A stretch of 64,000 bases of DNA, taken from positions 62,001 to 126,000 of the forward strand of contig NZ_LOBC01000104.1 of the NCBI RefSeq assembly GCF_001583695.1, given 5' to 3'. Below are positions 56,156 through 64,000 of this stretch, one piece after another. The notes beneath the pieces were generated by a model. That model saw only the letters and a list, made by a program, of their open reading frames with translations, had not been told where the DNA came from and searched no databases. Position numbers and translations under genes: made by a program. Origin of the DNA: Bacillus wiedmannii (lineage in GTDB: Bacteria > Bacillota > Bacilli > Bacillales > Bacillaceae_G). The first letter of the stretch is position 1. Every line of letters starts with the position of its first letter.

Positions 56156-56934
56156 GACACATTCTCCTTTACAAATAAATTTGCGAGGGAGCTTTTCATA
56201 TACATAACATTCCCGTTATTATCACCGAGATATTGCACAACAAAGTACGATGGATATACAGAAATAGTAAGAATGTCTTCTCGCTCATTCTTTATACGCT
56301 TCCCTGTTTTATAAGCGGTAATATAAGCAATCGGTTCATTCTGTGATTGTAATAATTTCTGTATTTCTCCGTAATCTGTAATTTGCTTTGCGTACCGAAT
56401 CGAATCAAGTATGTGCGTAAGATTCATCGCACGTTCTACATCACCTTGGCGTACTATAACATCCTGTGCTGACGCAAAAAAATCACTAATACGTTCTGGT
56501 GTATAATACAGGCTTAACAAATACGTTTGAAATGCTGAAATCATTGGATCCGTACCATTCTTTCCGTACATATCAGCCCCGTACTGGAACAAGTCACCTA
56601 CTGCAAAAGTACGTTTATTTCCATTCAAGTACGTTACTTCTCCAGTAAATACTTGTTCTTGATTCTTAGCTTCTCTCGGTTCTATTTGAATTCGGTCAAA
56701 GAATGAAACAATCGTATGCAAACGAACTTCATCCGTTATAACAATTTCTCCCCACTTTTCATGCCTAACCTTCATTTCAGTAGGCAGGGATTCATTCACT
56801 CTTTGTAAAACAGTTTGTTTGTCATTCACTATTGTGATCCGATTATATATTTGCTTCTCCATCACATAAAACAAAATAAGAGAAACAATTATACAAAGGA
56901 CAAACATAAGAATTTGAAATGATAGCCTTTTCAT
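56152..56934 (-). CDS. DUF3919 membrane-anchored protein
   Basis: 260 residues: an N-terminal membrane segment (QILMFVLCIIVSLILFYVM), then an extracytoplasmic alpha/beta domain of DUF3919 with EVTYLNGNKRTFAVGDLFQYGADMYGKNG. Function unknown. It lies between the histidine kinase and the lipoprotein, with GGAGGT before its ATG and a four-base overlap with the lipoprotein gene, so it looks like an accessory part of the sensory module. Confidence 0.7.
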   Translation of the reverse strand: MKRLSFQILMFVLCIIVSLILFYVMEKQIYNRITIVNDKQTVLQRVNESLPTEMKVRHEKWGEIVITDEVRLHTIVSFFDRIQIEPREAKNQEQVFTGEVTYLNGNKRTFAVGDLFQYGADMYGKNGTDPMISAFQTYLLSLYYTPERISDFFASAQDVIVRQGDVERAMNLTHILDSIRYAKQITDYGEIQKLLQSQNEPIAYITAYKTGKRIKNEREDILTISVYPSYFVVQYLGDNNGNVMYMKSSLANLFVKENVS

Positions 56935-57000
56935 TTCTGCCTACCTCCAAGATAAAAAAACGTTGTTTCGAAAATACCGCATAATTGTTTCATAAATGTA

Positions 57001-58431
57001 TCATTTAACCGCTTTCAAGTTTTTTATGTCTTCCATCCGTCTCGGAAGCAAAAATGTAATAAATATTGTAGTGCCTATTTCTTCACTACTCTCAATCCGC
57101 ATACTTCCGCCCTGCTTATTCATAATCTCCTGGCAAATATACAAACCGTAACCATTCCCGTAACTAGAAGGAAGGACTTTACCTTCTGACGATTCATTCC
57201 ACTCTGCAAGCACACCTTCATCTATACCAATGCCATCATCATGAACAAAAACCTTTGCCTCGCATTCATTTACAATTACATTCATACGAATTTGTGTAGC
57301 ATCGCTATATTTTATCGCATTATCAAGCACGTTTAAGAAAATCTGTTTCGTCTTATCGAAATCCGCAACAACATGTACATCTGTTAACTCATTTATAACT
57401 TCAATCTCAAACTTCTGTAGGCGAGGTTTCACAATTGAAACTGCTTCTTCTGCTAATTCCTTTATATTCACAACTGTAGGTGAAACTTCAAACGTACTCG
57501 TCCCGTACTTTGAAGACTTAAGTAATTCCTCCACAAGTGATAATAAACGCTCACTTTCTACAGCCACATATCGCAGGCTTTCCTTTACATCTTCCTTCGC
57601 CTTTAACTTCGGAATTAAATCCACATAGCCAATAATCGCCGTTAACGGTGTTTTTAGCTCATGCGTAATACGGTCTAAGAAATCTTTCTGCTTCTCTTTC
57701 TCCTCTTTCAATTGCTTAATATGCAGTTCAATTCCATCAGCCATCGCATTAAAAGATGCTGAAAGCTGAGCAATTTCCACATATTCATTTAGCTCAATCT
57801 TGCTTTTATAATCCCCATTCGCAAGCCGCTTTGCCATTTGTCTTAACTGATCAATTGGCTTATGAAGAGACTTTGCCAAACGAATTGCAAAGAAAATACC
57901 CGCAGCTACGAGACAAAGAGACGTCATTAAAAACGTCCAACCGACATTTGTTAAAACTTCCTTCTCACCCGTTAACTCATTTATAAAACGAACACTTCCG
58001 ATGACATCGTTTCCATAATAAACTGGGCTTGAAAACAAAAGAATTGGAGCTGGGTCTCCCTCTTCAAAAACATAAGACTTCTTCCCCTTCAAAGAGCTCT
58101 CAATATCAATGTTCCGATGAAGAAGTGCTCCTTTTTGCGTATCCGCAACAACATCTCCATTCTTCCCAATCATCTGTACACGTACATCCATGCGCTTCGC
58201 TAAATACGAAGCAATTAAAAGTGAATTCGGACCGAGCGTCTCGACCTCTGCTTCCTTCTCTAAATAATTCATCGTATAAATTTGTGCTTCTACACTTAAC
58301 TTCTCTAAAGAATTTGCCGCGTTATGATACATATTCTTTTCTAACGTAATATAAACAACTGCGTACAAAAGAACAAAAATCGGGATTAACAGTCCCACTA
58401 TTCCAAACACCATATTCCTTTTTAAAGACAT
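57001..58431 (-). CDS. Sensor histidine kinase
   Basis: 476 residues. Two membrane segments (about 8-30 and 163-185) flank an extracytoplasmic sensor region (GKNGDVVADTQKGALL), followed by HAMP, a HisKA box with FLDRITHELKTPLTAIIGY (phosphorylated His) and HATPase motifs (NVLDNAIKYSDA, VHDDGIGID, YGNGYGLYICQEIM). It partners the response regulator just upstream. The start is placed at the ATG at 58431, preceded by GTGGTGATGG; a TTG 18 bases earlier is possible and overlaps the regulator stop. Confidence 0.9.
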   Translation of the reverse strand: MSLKRNMVFGIVGLLIPIFVLLYAVVYITLEKNMYHNAANSLEKLSVEAQIYTMNYLEKEAEVETLGPNSLLIASYLAKRMDVRVQMIGKNGDVVADTQKGALLHRNIDIESSLKGKKSYVFEEGDPAPILLFSSPVYYGNDVIGSVRFINELTGEKEVLTNVGWTFLMTSLCLVAAGIFFAIRLAKSLHKPIDQLRQMAKRLANGDYKSKIELNEYVEIAQLSASFNAMADGIELHIKQLKEEKEKQKDFLDRITHELKTPLTAIIGYVDLIPKLKAKEDVKESLRYVAVESERLLSLVEELLKSSKYGTSTFEVSPTVVNIKELAEEAVSIVKPRLQKFEIEVINELTDVHVVADFDKTKQIFLNVLDNAIKYSDATQIRMNVIVNECEAKVFVHDDGIGIDEGVLAEWNESSEGKVLPSSYGNGYGLYICQEIMNKQGGSMRIESSEEIGTTIFITFLLPRRMEDIKNLKAVK

Positions 58432-58442
58432 ACCATCACCAC

Positions 58443-59114
58443 TTAACAATCTAGTTTATAGCCAACGCCATAAATTGTCTTAATATATTCCCCGCTATTC
58501 CCTAGCTTCTTCCGTAGTCTTTGCACCATAATATCAACCGCTCTCGTATTTCCGATATACTCAAACCCCCATACTTTCTCAAGTAACTCATCTCTCATAA
58601 ATACACGCTGCGGATTGGAAACAAACAACTGACATAAATTAAACTCTCTGTACGTTAACTGAATTTCTTGTCCACTAACATGTACCTTTCTTTCCTTAGG
58701 ACAAATCGTTATCTCTCCTGCCCCAATCACTTCATGACTTACCGTTACCTCTGCCTTCTTCACACGCCGCGTCATATTCTTAATCCGAAGAATAAGCTCA
58801 GCATAATTAAATGGCTTCGTCACATAATCATCCGCACCAAGCTGCAGACCAAGCAATTTATCATTCATCTGACTCTTTGCAGTTAACATGAGCACTGGAA
58901 TATCCCTATTCTTCTCACGGAACAAGCGAAGCAACTCATACCCATCTGTATCTGGAAGCATAACATCCAAAATCAGTACATCCGGTCCTTCATTCCATTT
59001 CGCTAAAGCTTCTCTTCCATCAGCCGCCGTGAGCACTTCATATCCTTCCATCTCCAACTGCATCCGAATCAAATTACGAATACTCGATTCATCATCAACT
59101 ACAAGTATTTTCAT
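58443..59114 (-). CDS. OmpR-family response regulator
   Basis: 223 residues. Receiver with VDDESSIRNLIRMQLE (acidic pocket), DVLILDVMLPDTDGY (phospho-Asp) and LTAKSQ / YVTKPF; C-terminal winged helix YREFNLCQLFVSNPQRVFMRDELLEKVWG. The start is the ATG at 59114, behind GGAGGAG. It begins the five-gene RR-HK-DUF3919-lipoprotein-antiporter operon and probably activates the antiporter gene. Confidence 0.92.
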   Translation of the reverse strand: MKILVVDDESSIRNLIRMQLEMEGYEVLTAADGREALAKWNEGPDVLILDVMLPDTDGYELLRLFREKNRDIPVLMLTAKSQMNDKLLGLQLGADDYVTKPFNYAELILRIKNMTRRVKKAEVTVSHEVIGAGEITICPKERKVHVSGQEIQLTYREFNLCQLFVSNPQRVFMRDELLEKVWGFEYIGNTRAVDIMVQRLRKKLGNSGEYIKTIYGVGYKLDC

Positions 59115-59175
59115 TATTCTCCTCCTTCCATCTCGTATTATAGTACAGTTTAGTATAGCAAAAATCATACAAAAA

Positions 59176-59224
59176 AAGAGAGGGTATTGTCGAACATATG
59201 TTGAACGACAATACCCTCTCTTTC
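59176..59224 (-). terminator. Terminator of galE
   Basis: An 18-bp stem (AAAGAGAGGGTATTGTCG and its complement) whose loop contains the palindrome AACATATGTT. It lies between galE and the response-regulator promoter region. Confidence 0.9.
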
Positions 59225-59236
59225 ACTTATTATATT

Positions 59237-60229
59237 TTATTTAGCATACCCGTTAGGTTGCTTCTGATGCCAATTCCAAGCATGCTCAATGATTGTTTTC
59301 ACATTTACATACTTAGGATCCCATCTTAACTTCTCTTTCGCTTTCTGAGAAGAAGCAACTAAACGTGCTGGATCTCCTGCACGACGTGGCGCTACTTCAG
59401 CTGGAATTTCATGATTTGTAACTTCACGAACTGCATCAACGATTTCTTTCACGCTGAAACCATTACCATTTCCTAAGTTATAGAAATCACTCTCTCCGCC
59501 GCTCTGTAGGTCTTTAAGCCCTAAGAAGTGAGCTGCCACTAAATCTTCAACATGAATATAATCACGGATACAAGTACCATCTGGTGTATTATAATCCTCA
59601 CCAAACATCATAATCTTCTCACGTTGCCCTAACGCCACTTGCAGCACAAGAGGAATTAAATGCGTCTCTGGACGGTGATCTTCCCCAATAATACCATTTG
59701 GAGTTGCACCAGCTACGTTAAAGTATCTGAAAATCTTATAACGTAAATTAGAAGCTTGGCTATACCAATGAAGCATCTTCTCGATTGCTAACTTCGTTTC
59801 TCCATACGTATTCGTTGGATTTGTCATCGTTTCCTCAGTAATAAGGTCTACATCTACCTCACCATACGTCGCCGCAGTAGAAGAGAAAATAAACTTATCT
59901 ACCTTAAACTCATCCATTACCTCTAATAAGCAAAGTGCACCATACACATTGTTATTGTAATATTGAAGAGGCTTCTCCATACTAACTCCAACTAAAGAAT
60001 CAGCTGCGAAATGCATAACCGCCTCAATACTCTCTTGTTTAAAAACATCTCTTAAAAATGCTTTATCACGAAGGTCGCCATTATAAAACTTCGCACCTTC
60101 CGTAATTGCATCCTCATGACCCGTTTGTAAGTTATCTACTACTACTACAGATAAACCTTCGTCTACTAATTTTTTCACAGCGTGAGAACCGATATAACCC
60201 GCTCCGCCGCAGATTAGAATTGAGTTCAT
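59237..60229 (-). CDS. galE: UDP-glucose 4-epimerase
   Basis: 330 residues, short-chain dehydrogenase fold: CGGAGYIGSHAVKKLVDEG (NAD-binding GxxGxxG), SSTAATYGE and NTYGETKLAIEKML with the catalytic Tyr-Lys pair. It interconverts UDP-glucose and UDP-galactose (or the GlcNAc pair). A nearby LCP ligase and GalU fit envelope glycan synthesis. AGGAGG-like GGAGGAC precedes the ATG. Confidence 0.95.
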   Translation of the reverse strand: MNSILICGGAGYIGSHAVKKLVDEGLSVVVVDNLQTGHEDAITEGAKFYNGDLRDKAFLRDVFKQESIEAVMHFAADSLVGVSMEKPLQYYNNNVYGALCLLEVMDEFKVDKFIFSSTAATYGEVDVDLITEETMTNPTNTYGETKLAIEKMLHWYSQASNLRYKIFRYFNVAGATPNGIIGEDHRPETHLIPLVLQVALGQREKIMMFGEDYNTPDGTCIRDYIHVEDLVAAHFLGLKDLQSGGESDFYNLGNGNGFSVKEIVDAVREVTNHEIPAEVAPRRAGDPARLVASSQKAKEKLRWDPKYVNVKTIIEHAWNWHQKQPNGYAK

Positions 60230-60278
60230 TGTCGTCCTCCTACATATATTAGGATTTCTTATTCACTCTCTTAATTAT

Positions 60279-60308
60279 AAAAGGTATACGATTGCTCGTA
60301 TACCTTTT
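60279..60308 (-). terminator. Terminator of the LCP gene
   Basis: AAAAGGTATACGA-TTGC-TCGTATACCTTTT, perfect 13-bp stem; the T-run is within the stem arm and following bases. Confidence 0.82.
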
Positions 60309-60319
60309 GTGTACCTTTA

Positions 60320-61231
60320 TTACTTAGTTACTTCAAGATGCGCTCTTAATTTATTCGTTAAATCTTGTTTTGCTGCATCTGGAACATAGTAGTACCAAAT
60401 GCCATCAGCAGCCTTGTGACCGTCACCTGGGATTTGGATATCCTCACTATTTTTCAAGCAATCTTTATAGTTCTTTTGCATATCAAACATTTGATCTTGC
60501 GTTAAGTTTGTCTTCACATTCTTTTGAATTGCTGCTAATACATCTCCATAACCTGTTAAAGAAGAGAAGCTCGCACCTTTTTTGATAACACCTTGCATCA
60601 CTTGACGTTGGCGCATCTGACGACCAAAGTCACCACGTGGATCTTGTTTACGCATACGTGTGAATGCTAGAGCTTGGTCACCTGTTAAATGAATATTTCC
60701 TTTCGCAAAATGATGTCCATCCTGCGTAAATTCTAAATCATTAGTTACATCTACCCCACCGACTGCATCAACGATATCTTTAAAGCCTTCCATGTTCACT
60801 TCAATATAATAATTAATAGGAACATTCAAGAAGTTTTCTACGGTCGCTACAGACATATCTACTCCACCGAATGCATAAGCATGATTGATTTTATCGCTTT
60901 TACCTTTTCCAACAATTTCTGTATAAGTATCACGAGGAATACTTACTGTTTTCATAGAGTTATTTTTAGGATTTAATGTAATTACCATTAAAGAGTCTGA
61001 ACGTCCTTTATCATCACCGCGCTCATCTGCCCCTAGTAATAAAATTGACACTGGTTCACTCTTGCTAACTTTTTCTCCAACGTCACTGTTGTTTTGATCA
61101 CGTTTTAAAGGTTTATGAACTTCCTTTAATGTATTAGATACAGAAGAATATACATTATAGGCATAAATTCCTCCACCTATGATTAGTACCCCAAGAATAC
61201 CGAGTACCCAAAATAAAATTTTCTTTTTCAT
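60320..61231 (-). CDS. LytR-CpsA-Psr (LCP) family transferase
   Basis: 303 residues. Membrane anchor (ILFWVLGILGVLIIGGGIYAY), then the LCP domain: ILLLGADERGDDKGRSDSLMVI, VSIPRDTYTEIVGKGKSDKINHAYAFGG, and DFGRQMRQRQVMQGVI. LCP enzymes attach teichoic acids or capsule to peptidoglycan. B. cereus-group genomes have several paralogues (TagT/TagU/TagV types); which one this is cannot be decided. AGGGTAAAGGT precedes the ATG. Confidence 0.9.
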   Translation of the reverse strand: MKKKILFWVLGILGVLIIGGGIYAYNVYSSVSNTLKEVHKPLKRDQNNSDVGEKVSKSEPVSILLLGADERGDDKGRSDSLMVITLNPKNNSMKTVSIPRDTYTEIVGKGKSDKINHAYAFGGVDMSVATVENFLNVPINYYIEVNMEGFKDIVDAVGGVDVTNDLEFTQDGHHFAKGNIHLTGDQALAFTRMRKQDPRGDFGRQMRQRQVMQGVIKKGASFSSLTGYGDVLAAIQKNVKTNLTQDQMFDMQKNYKDCLKNSEDIQIPGDGHKAADGIWYYYVPDAAKQDLTNKLRAHLEVTK

Positions 61232-61615
61232 ACCTTTACCCTCTTTATCAAAATTTTAAAATAATACATCTATTTTCATACTCCCCACTATATTACATTA
61301 TTCTTGATTAAAAATAAAAGATAAATTAAAAAGAGCAATTATTATTTTCCATCAAAACAAGAAAAACTCCATCAATTAAATGATGAAGTTTTTTTATTAT
61401 CTTCTATATTCATATAAGTGTAATTTCCCCATAAAACAAAAAGATTCACACTTCTTATTTCTAATTATTTTTCAGTTTGGCCATCCTCTCGCATTAAGAT
61501 GGATTTCTTCTATATTTATATAAATCCCTTGTTCCACGCATACCAAAGATAAATAACTTAACATTCAGATAATTACCCCGAATGAATCCCTATGCATAGT
61601 ACCTTTAGCCCTTCA
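61232..61615. other. Intergenic region with orphan terminator
   Basis: 384 AT-rich bases. The only structure is an imperfect terminator hairpin at 61362-61395 (AAAAACT.CATCA and TGATG.AGTTTTT), with T-rich flanks on both strands. It may end the small gene at 61616-61813, about 220 bases downstream of that gene's stop. Confidence 0.45.
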
Positions 61616-61813
61616 CTACTTTTCTCTGATATACCAAATATCTTTTGAAATATCTTTGCAGCTAACAGCTACATAGTCATCGTTCCAAACAAAATTACCC
61701 GATTTAAAAATTGCAACCATCCTTGGATTATTTTGATATAAAAACATATCGCCATCTTTAAACTTTCCATTCTCATAATCATGTAAAACCTCATATAGCT
61801 TCACATTCATCAT
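61616..61813 (-). CDS. Small uncharacterised protein, 65 residues
   Basis: 65 residues starting MMNVKLYEVLHDYENGKFKD, with FLYQNNPRMVAIFKSGNFVW in the middle. No family recognised; size and lone position resemble phage or plasmid-derived hypotheticals. AGAGAAAAAGAG precedes the ATG, a weak site. It lies in an AT-rich stretch between the LCP gene and fabZ. Confidence 0.5.
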   Translation of the reverse strand: MMNVKLYEVLHDYENGKFKDGDMFLYQNNPRMVAIFKSGNFVWNDDYVAVSCKDISKDIWYIREK

Positions 61814-62199
61814 CTCTTTTTCTCTATTTTGATAAACTCATTTTATATTTCTTTTACTAAAAAGTTGTGTTTTTCTTATGAAATCGCTGTGAACCTTTAT
61901 AATTTTTTAAAAATCCTACCCTTATACACTTAACGGTTTAATTTATAAATTCCTACCTTTGCTTTATTCTTTCATCATGCTATAAATACCTGCAAATTTA
62001 TATAAATTCCCTTCTTATTATTCCAATTTCCCCCTAACTTATTTAATAAAAACTCTTACTAATATTCTAAAGTGTTACTACTACTAAACTTATTTGTTAA
62101 ACAAATCACATATTACTACTTGCAAATAAAATAGGTGGACACAAGGCTAAAAATTCAACCCGGTATCCACCTATCTGTATAAAAAACATTTTACGTTTA
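61814..62199. other. Intergenic region before fabZ terminator
   Basis: 386 bases, very AT-rich, with no gene, repeat or promoter that I can support. The terminator of fabZ occupies 62120-62174. Confidence 0.6.
62120..62174 (-). terminator. Terminator of fabZ
   Basis: The minus strand ATAGGTGGA...TCCACCTAT encloses a 26-base loop and is followed by TTTTATTT. Confidence 0.75.
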
Positions 62200-62634
62200 C
62201 TATTCTTTTTTATCTCCAAGGGCGAACGTTATTTCTGTCTCACAAGCAATTTCACCATCTACAGTAGCAATTGCTTTTCCTTTTCCAATTGCTCCACGTA
62301 CACGCGTCATTTCAACTTCTAAACGAAGCTGGTCACCTGGACGGACTTGTCGTTTAAAACGGCAATTATCGATGCCTGCGAAGAATGCTAAACGACCACG
62401 ATTCTCTTCTTTTTTCAGCATAGCAACAGCGCCAACCTGTGCTAAAGCCTCTACAATTAAAACACCTGGCATTACAGGATAATCTGGAAAATGTCCATTA
62501 AAAAATTCTTCATTAGCTGTAACATTCTTTATTCCAATAGCCCGCTTTCCTTCTTCTACTTCTAAAACTTTATCCACTAGTAGGAATGGATAGCGATGAG
62601 GAATTATTTCTTTAATTTGTTGAATATCTAGCAT
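62200..62634 (-). CDS. fabZ: 3-hydroxyacyl-ACP dehydratase FabZ
   Basis: 144 residues, hot-dog fold. [14 protein letters not shown] at the N terminus, then [22 protein letters not shown] with the catalytic His and Glu. It removes water from 3-hydroxyacyl-ACP in fatty-acid elongation. AAGGAGAG precedes the ATG. It stands alone here. Confidence 0.96.
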
Positions 62635-62743
62635 ACACTTCTCTCCTTACACAAGATTGGTCATACCACCAGAAGTTATACTATCATTATCCCATTTTAA
62701 CTCTCATTTGTCATTATAAAAAAGATTTTAGAATTTCACTTCT

Positions 62744-62814
62744 AAAATAAAAAAATGTATACACTCTTTTCAATATGTATTATCTCTGACACGGAGGTTG
62801 AAAAGAGTGTATAC
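62744..62814 (-). terminator. Orphan minus-strand terminator, 17-bp stem
   Basis: GTATACACTCTTTTCAA and TTGAAAAGAGTGTATAC form a perfect stem with a 24-base loop. The minus strand continues with ATTTTTTTATTTTA. No minus-strand gene lies upstream up to 63138, so it may end an unknown short transcript. The rest of 62635-63137 is AT-rich and empty. Confidence 0.7.
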
Positions 62815-63137
62815 CCAAGTTAGGGAAAGGCAAATTATATGAAATATATTAAGCCTTAATGTCGTATTCAAGATTTATTATATATGACAAAAATAAGAAA
62901 TTAAAACCTAATTTTCGACCTTTTTCGCATTAATTTCCTAATATTACTCAGGATTTCTCTATTTTCCTTACATTCTCTTAAATGTGATATTTAGAAATAT
63001 GAATTTTAATAAAAAATTATTAAAATAAAGGCCAAAAACGCTTGTAATAGAATTTACATACTTATATTATAATAAAATGAATATGGAATTTTAACCTACT
63101 TATTCAAATACCTTTATTTTTAGAAAGGAATCCAAAA

Positions 63138-63581
63138 ATGGCAAAAGGTATACATACTATAGAGTTAACTACTTCACCAGATCAAATTTGGAAATTTATT
63201 AGTGATATAAACAATTGGGCTCCACTGGTTACTGGCTATGTTAAACATAAAATTATTGATGACAAACATTCAACTTGGCTTTTGCACGGTGATTTAGGAT
63301 TTATTAAACGAGACGTTAGTCTAAATGTTGAAATCATTGAATGGCAAATGCCTAATAAAATTAGCTTTACGGTGACTTCTCCAACTAAAAAGTTAATTGG
63401 TAGCGGATTTTTTCTTGCTGAATCAACCTCTCCTTCTACTACAAAAGTAACAAGTCAGTTAGAATTGCGAACAACTGGTAAAGGAGCCTTTGTTTTTAAC
63501 GGCGCAATAAAACCATTTGTTCCTAAAATGACAAAGCAGCTTTCTAAAAAAGTGGCAGATAAATTAATGAAACAGTTATAA
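63138..63581 (+). CDS. CoxG/SRPBCC family protein
   Basis: 147 residues with a START-like helix-grip fold: MAKGIHTIELTTSPDQIWKFI at the N terminus (typical of CoxG and polyketide-cyclase-like proteins), central VIEWQMPNKISFTV and a C-terminal helix MTKQLSKKVADKLMKQL. CoxG of other bacteria recruits CO dehydrogenase to the membrane; no cox genes are near, so a lipid- or quinone-binding role is more likely. AGAAAGGA precedes the ATG. Confidence 0.7.
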   Translation: MAKGIHTIELTTSPDQIWKFISDINNWAPLVTGYVKHKIIDDKHSTWLLHGDLGFIKRDVSLNVEIIEWQMPNKISFTVTSPTKKLIGSGFFLAESTSPSTTKVTSQLELRTTGKGAFVFNGAIKPFVPKMTKQLSKKVADKLMKQL

Positions 63582-63632
63582 AAAACCATCTCAGAAATTT
63601 ACTTTACAATAAATTTCCGGGATGGTTTTTTT
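63581..63632. terminator. Bidirectional intrinsic terminator
   Basis: AAAAACCATCTCAGAAATTTA and TAAATTTCCGGGATGGTTTTT pair, then TTTT. It lies between the convergent SRPBCC and galU genes. Confidence 0.85.
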
Positions 63633-63637
63633 GAAAG

Positions 63638-64000
63638 TTAATTATTAACCATTTCTTTTTTTGATAATTTCTCCATATAGCTTAATAATTCATACTTTAA
63701 CTCATCATGCTGTAATGCCATTTCAATTGTTGTCTGAATGAATCCAAGCTTCTCTCCAACGTCGTATCGCTTTCCTTCGAAATCATAAGCAAATACTCTT
63801 TGTATCTCATTTAAGCGCTGAATAGCATCCGTCAACTGAATCTCTCCACCTGCTCCTGTTTGTTGATTCTCTAAGAACGTGAAAATCTCAGGTGTTAATA
63901 CATAGCGCCCCATAATTGCTAAATTGGACGGTGCTGTTCCTTTAGCTGGCTTTTCTACAAACTTACTTACTTGATAACTACGACCCTTTTGTACTAGCGG
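63638..64000 (-). CDS. galU: UTP-glucose-1-phosphate uridylyltransferase (partial)
   Basis: The 3' 120 codons of galU/gtaB; the frame is open to the right window edge, so the N terminus is missing (an internal ATG at 63913 is not the start). The visible part has [44 protein letters not shown] and [11 protein letters not shown], typical of bacterial GalU. It makes UDP-glucose for teichoic-acid glucosylation and glycolipids and so connects with galE. Confidence 0.93.
   Translation of the reverse strand, partial: PLVQKGRSYQVSKFVEKPAKGTAPSNLAIMGRYVLTPEIFTFLENQQTGAGGEIQLTDAIQRLNEIQRVFAYDFEGKRYDVGEKLGFIQTTIEMALQHDELKYELLSYMEKLSKKEMVNN

Overview
The window looks like chromosomal DNA of a Bacillus cereus-group bacterium (B. 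cereus / thuringiensis / anthracis type). Evidence: low GC, strong GGAGG-type ribosome binding sites, many TTG and GTG starts, abundant intrinsic terminators, and marker genes typical of the group (a ComK2-like protein, SH3b cell-wall proteins of the Ent type, dat, lctP, a duplicated cellobiose-type PTS). I see no rRNA, tRNA, insertion sequence, prophage or CRISPR array. It reads as core chromosome with small variable spots.

Region 1 (1-11000) is carbohydrate uptake. A fragment of a PRD regulator opens the window, followed by a CHRD protein and a ChrA chromate transporter. Next come a lic/cel operon (IIB-IIC-IIA-LicH-ChbG, minus strand) with a textbook sigma-54 promoter and a perfect cre site, then a polyamine pair (an aminopropyltransferase with 39 QDK repeats, and SpeD), and then a second, paralogous IIB-IIC-IIA operon that has no sigma-54 promoter. 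Region 2 (11000-28200) holds single transporters and metabolic genes: a DAACS symporter, an acyltransferase-3, a VOC protein, a YhgE/Pip membrane protein with a divergent LysR regulator, a GH8-like YdaJ-type hydrolase, CydAB, an ArsB-family permease, ThiC behind a TPP riboswitch and terminator, and L-lactate permease with a cre-like site.

Region 3 (28200-42000) is envelope-centred: an LtaS-type lipoteichoic acid synthase, D-amino acid transaminase, a five-SH3b NlpC/P60 hydrolase, a CNT nucleoside transporter, a degenerate-GGDEF membrane protein translationally coupled to a processive GT2 glycosyltransferase (YdaK/YdaM-like), a BCCT betaine transporter, and an SH3b-3D protein with a perfect WalR box upstream. 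Region 4 (42000-53600) has a SWIM protein coupled to a SNF2 helicase (YwqB/YwqA-like), VanZ, the small DUF1659 and DUF2922 proteins, ComK2 convergent with an orphan sigma-70 factor whose upstream region holds a periodic palindrome array, and a YknXYZ-W type ABC exporter operon.

Region 5 (53700-64000) has a response regulator - histidine kinase - DUF3919 - binding-protein lipoprotein - organophosphate antiporter operon that looks like a sense-and-import unit, then GalE, an LCP (LytR-CpsA-Psr) ligase, FabZ, a CoxG/SRPBCC protein and the truncated GalU at the window edge. Several small genes, two dispersed intergenic repeat families and a few orphan terminators are recorded separately. The items most worth checking are the QDK-repeat aminopropyltransferase, the RR/HK/DUF3919/lipoprotein/antiporter unit, the 43-bp tandem palindrome array and the split YdaJ/YdaK/YdaM-like exopolysaccharide module.
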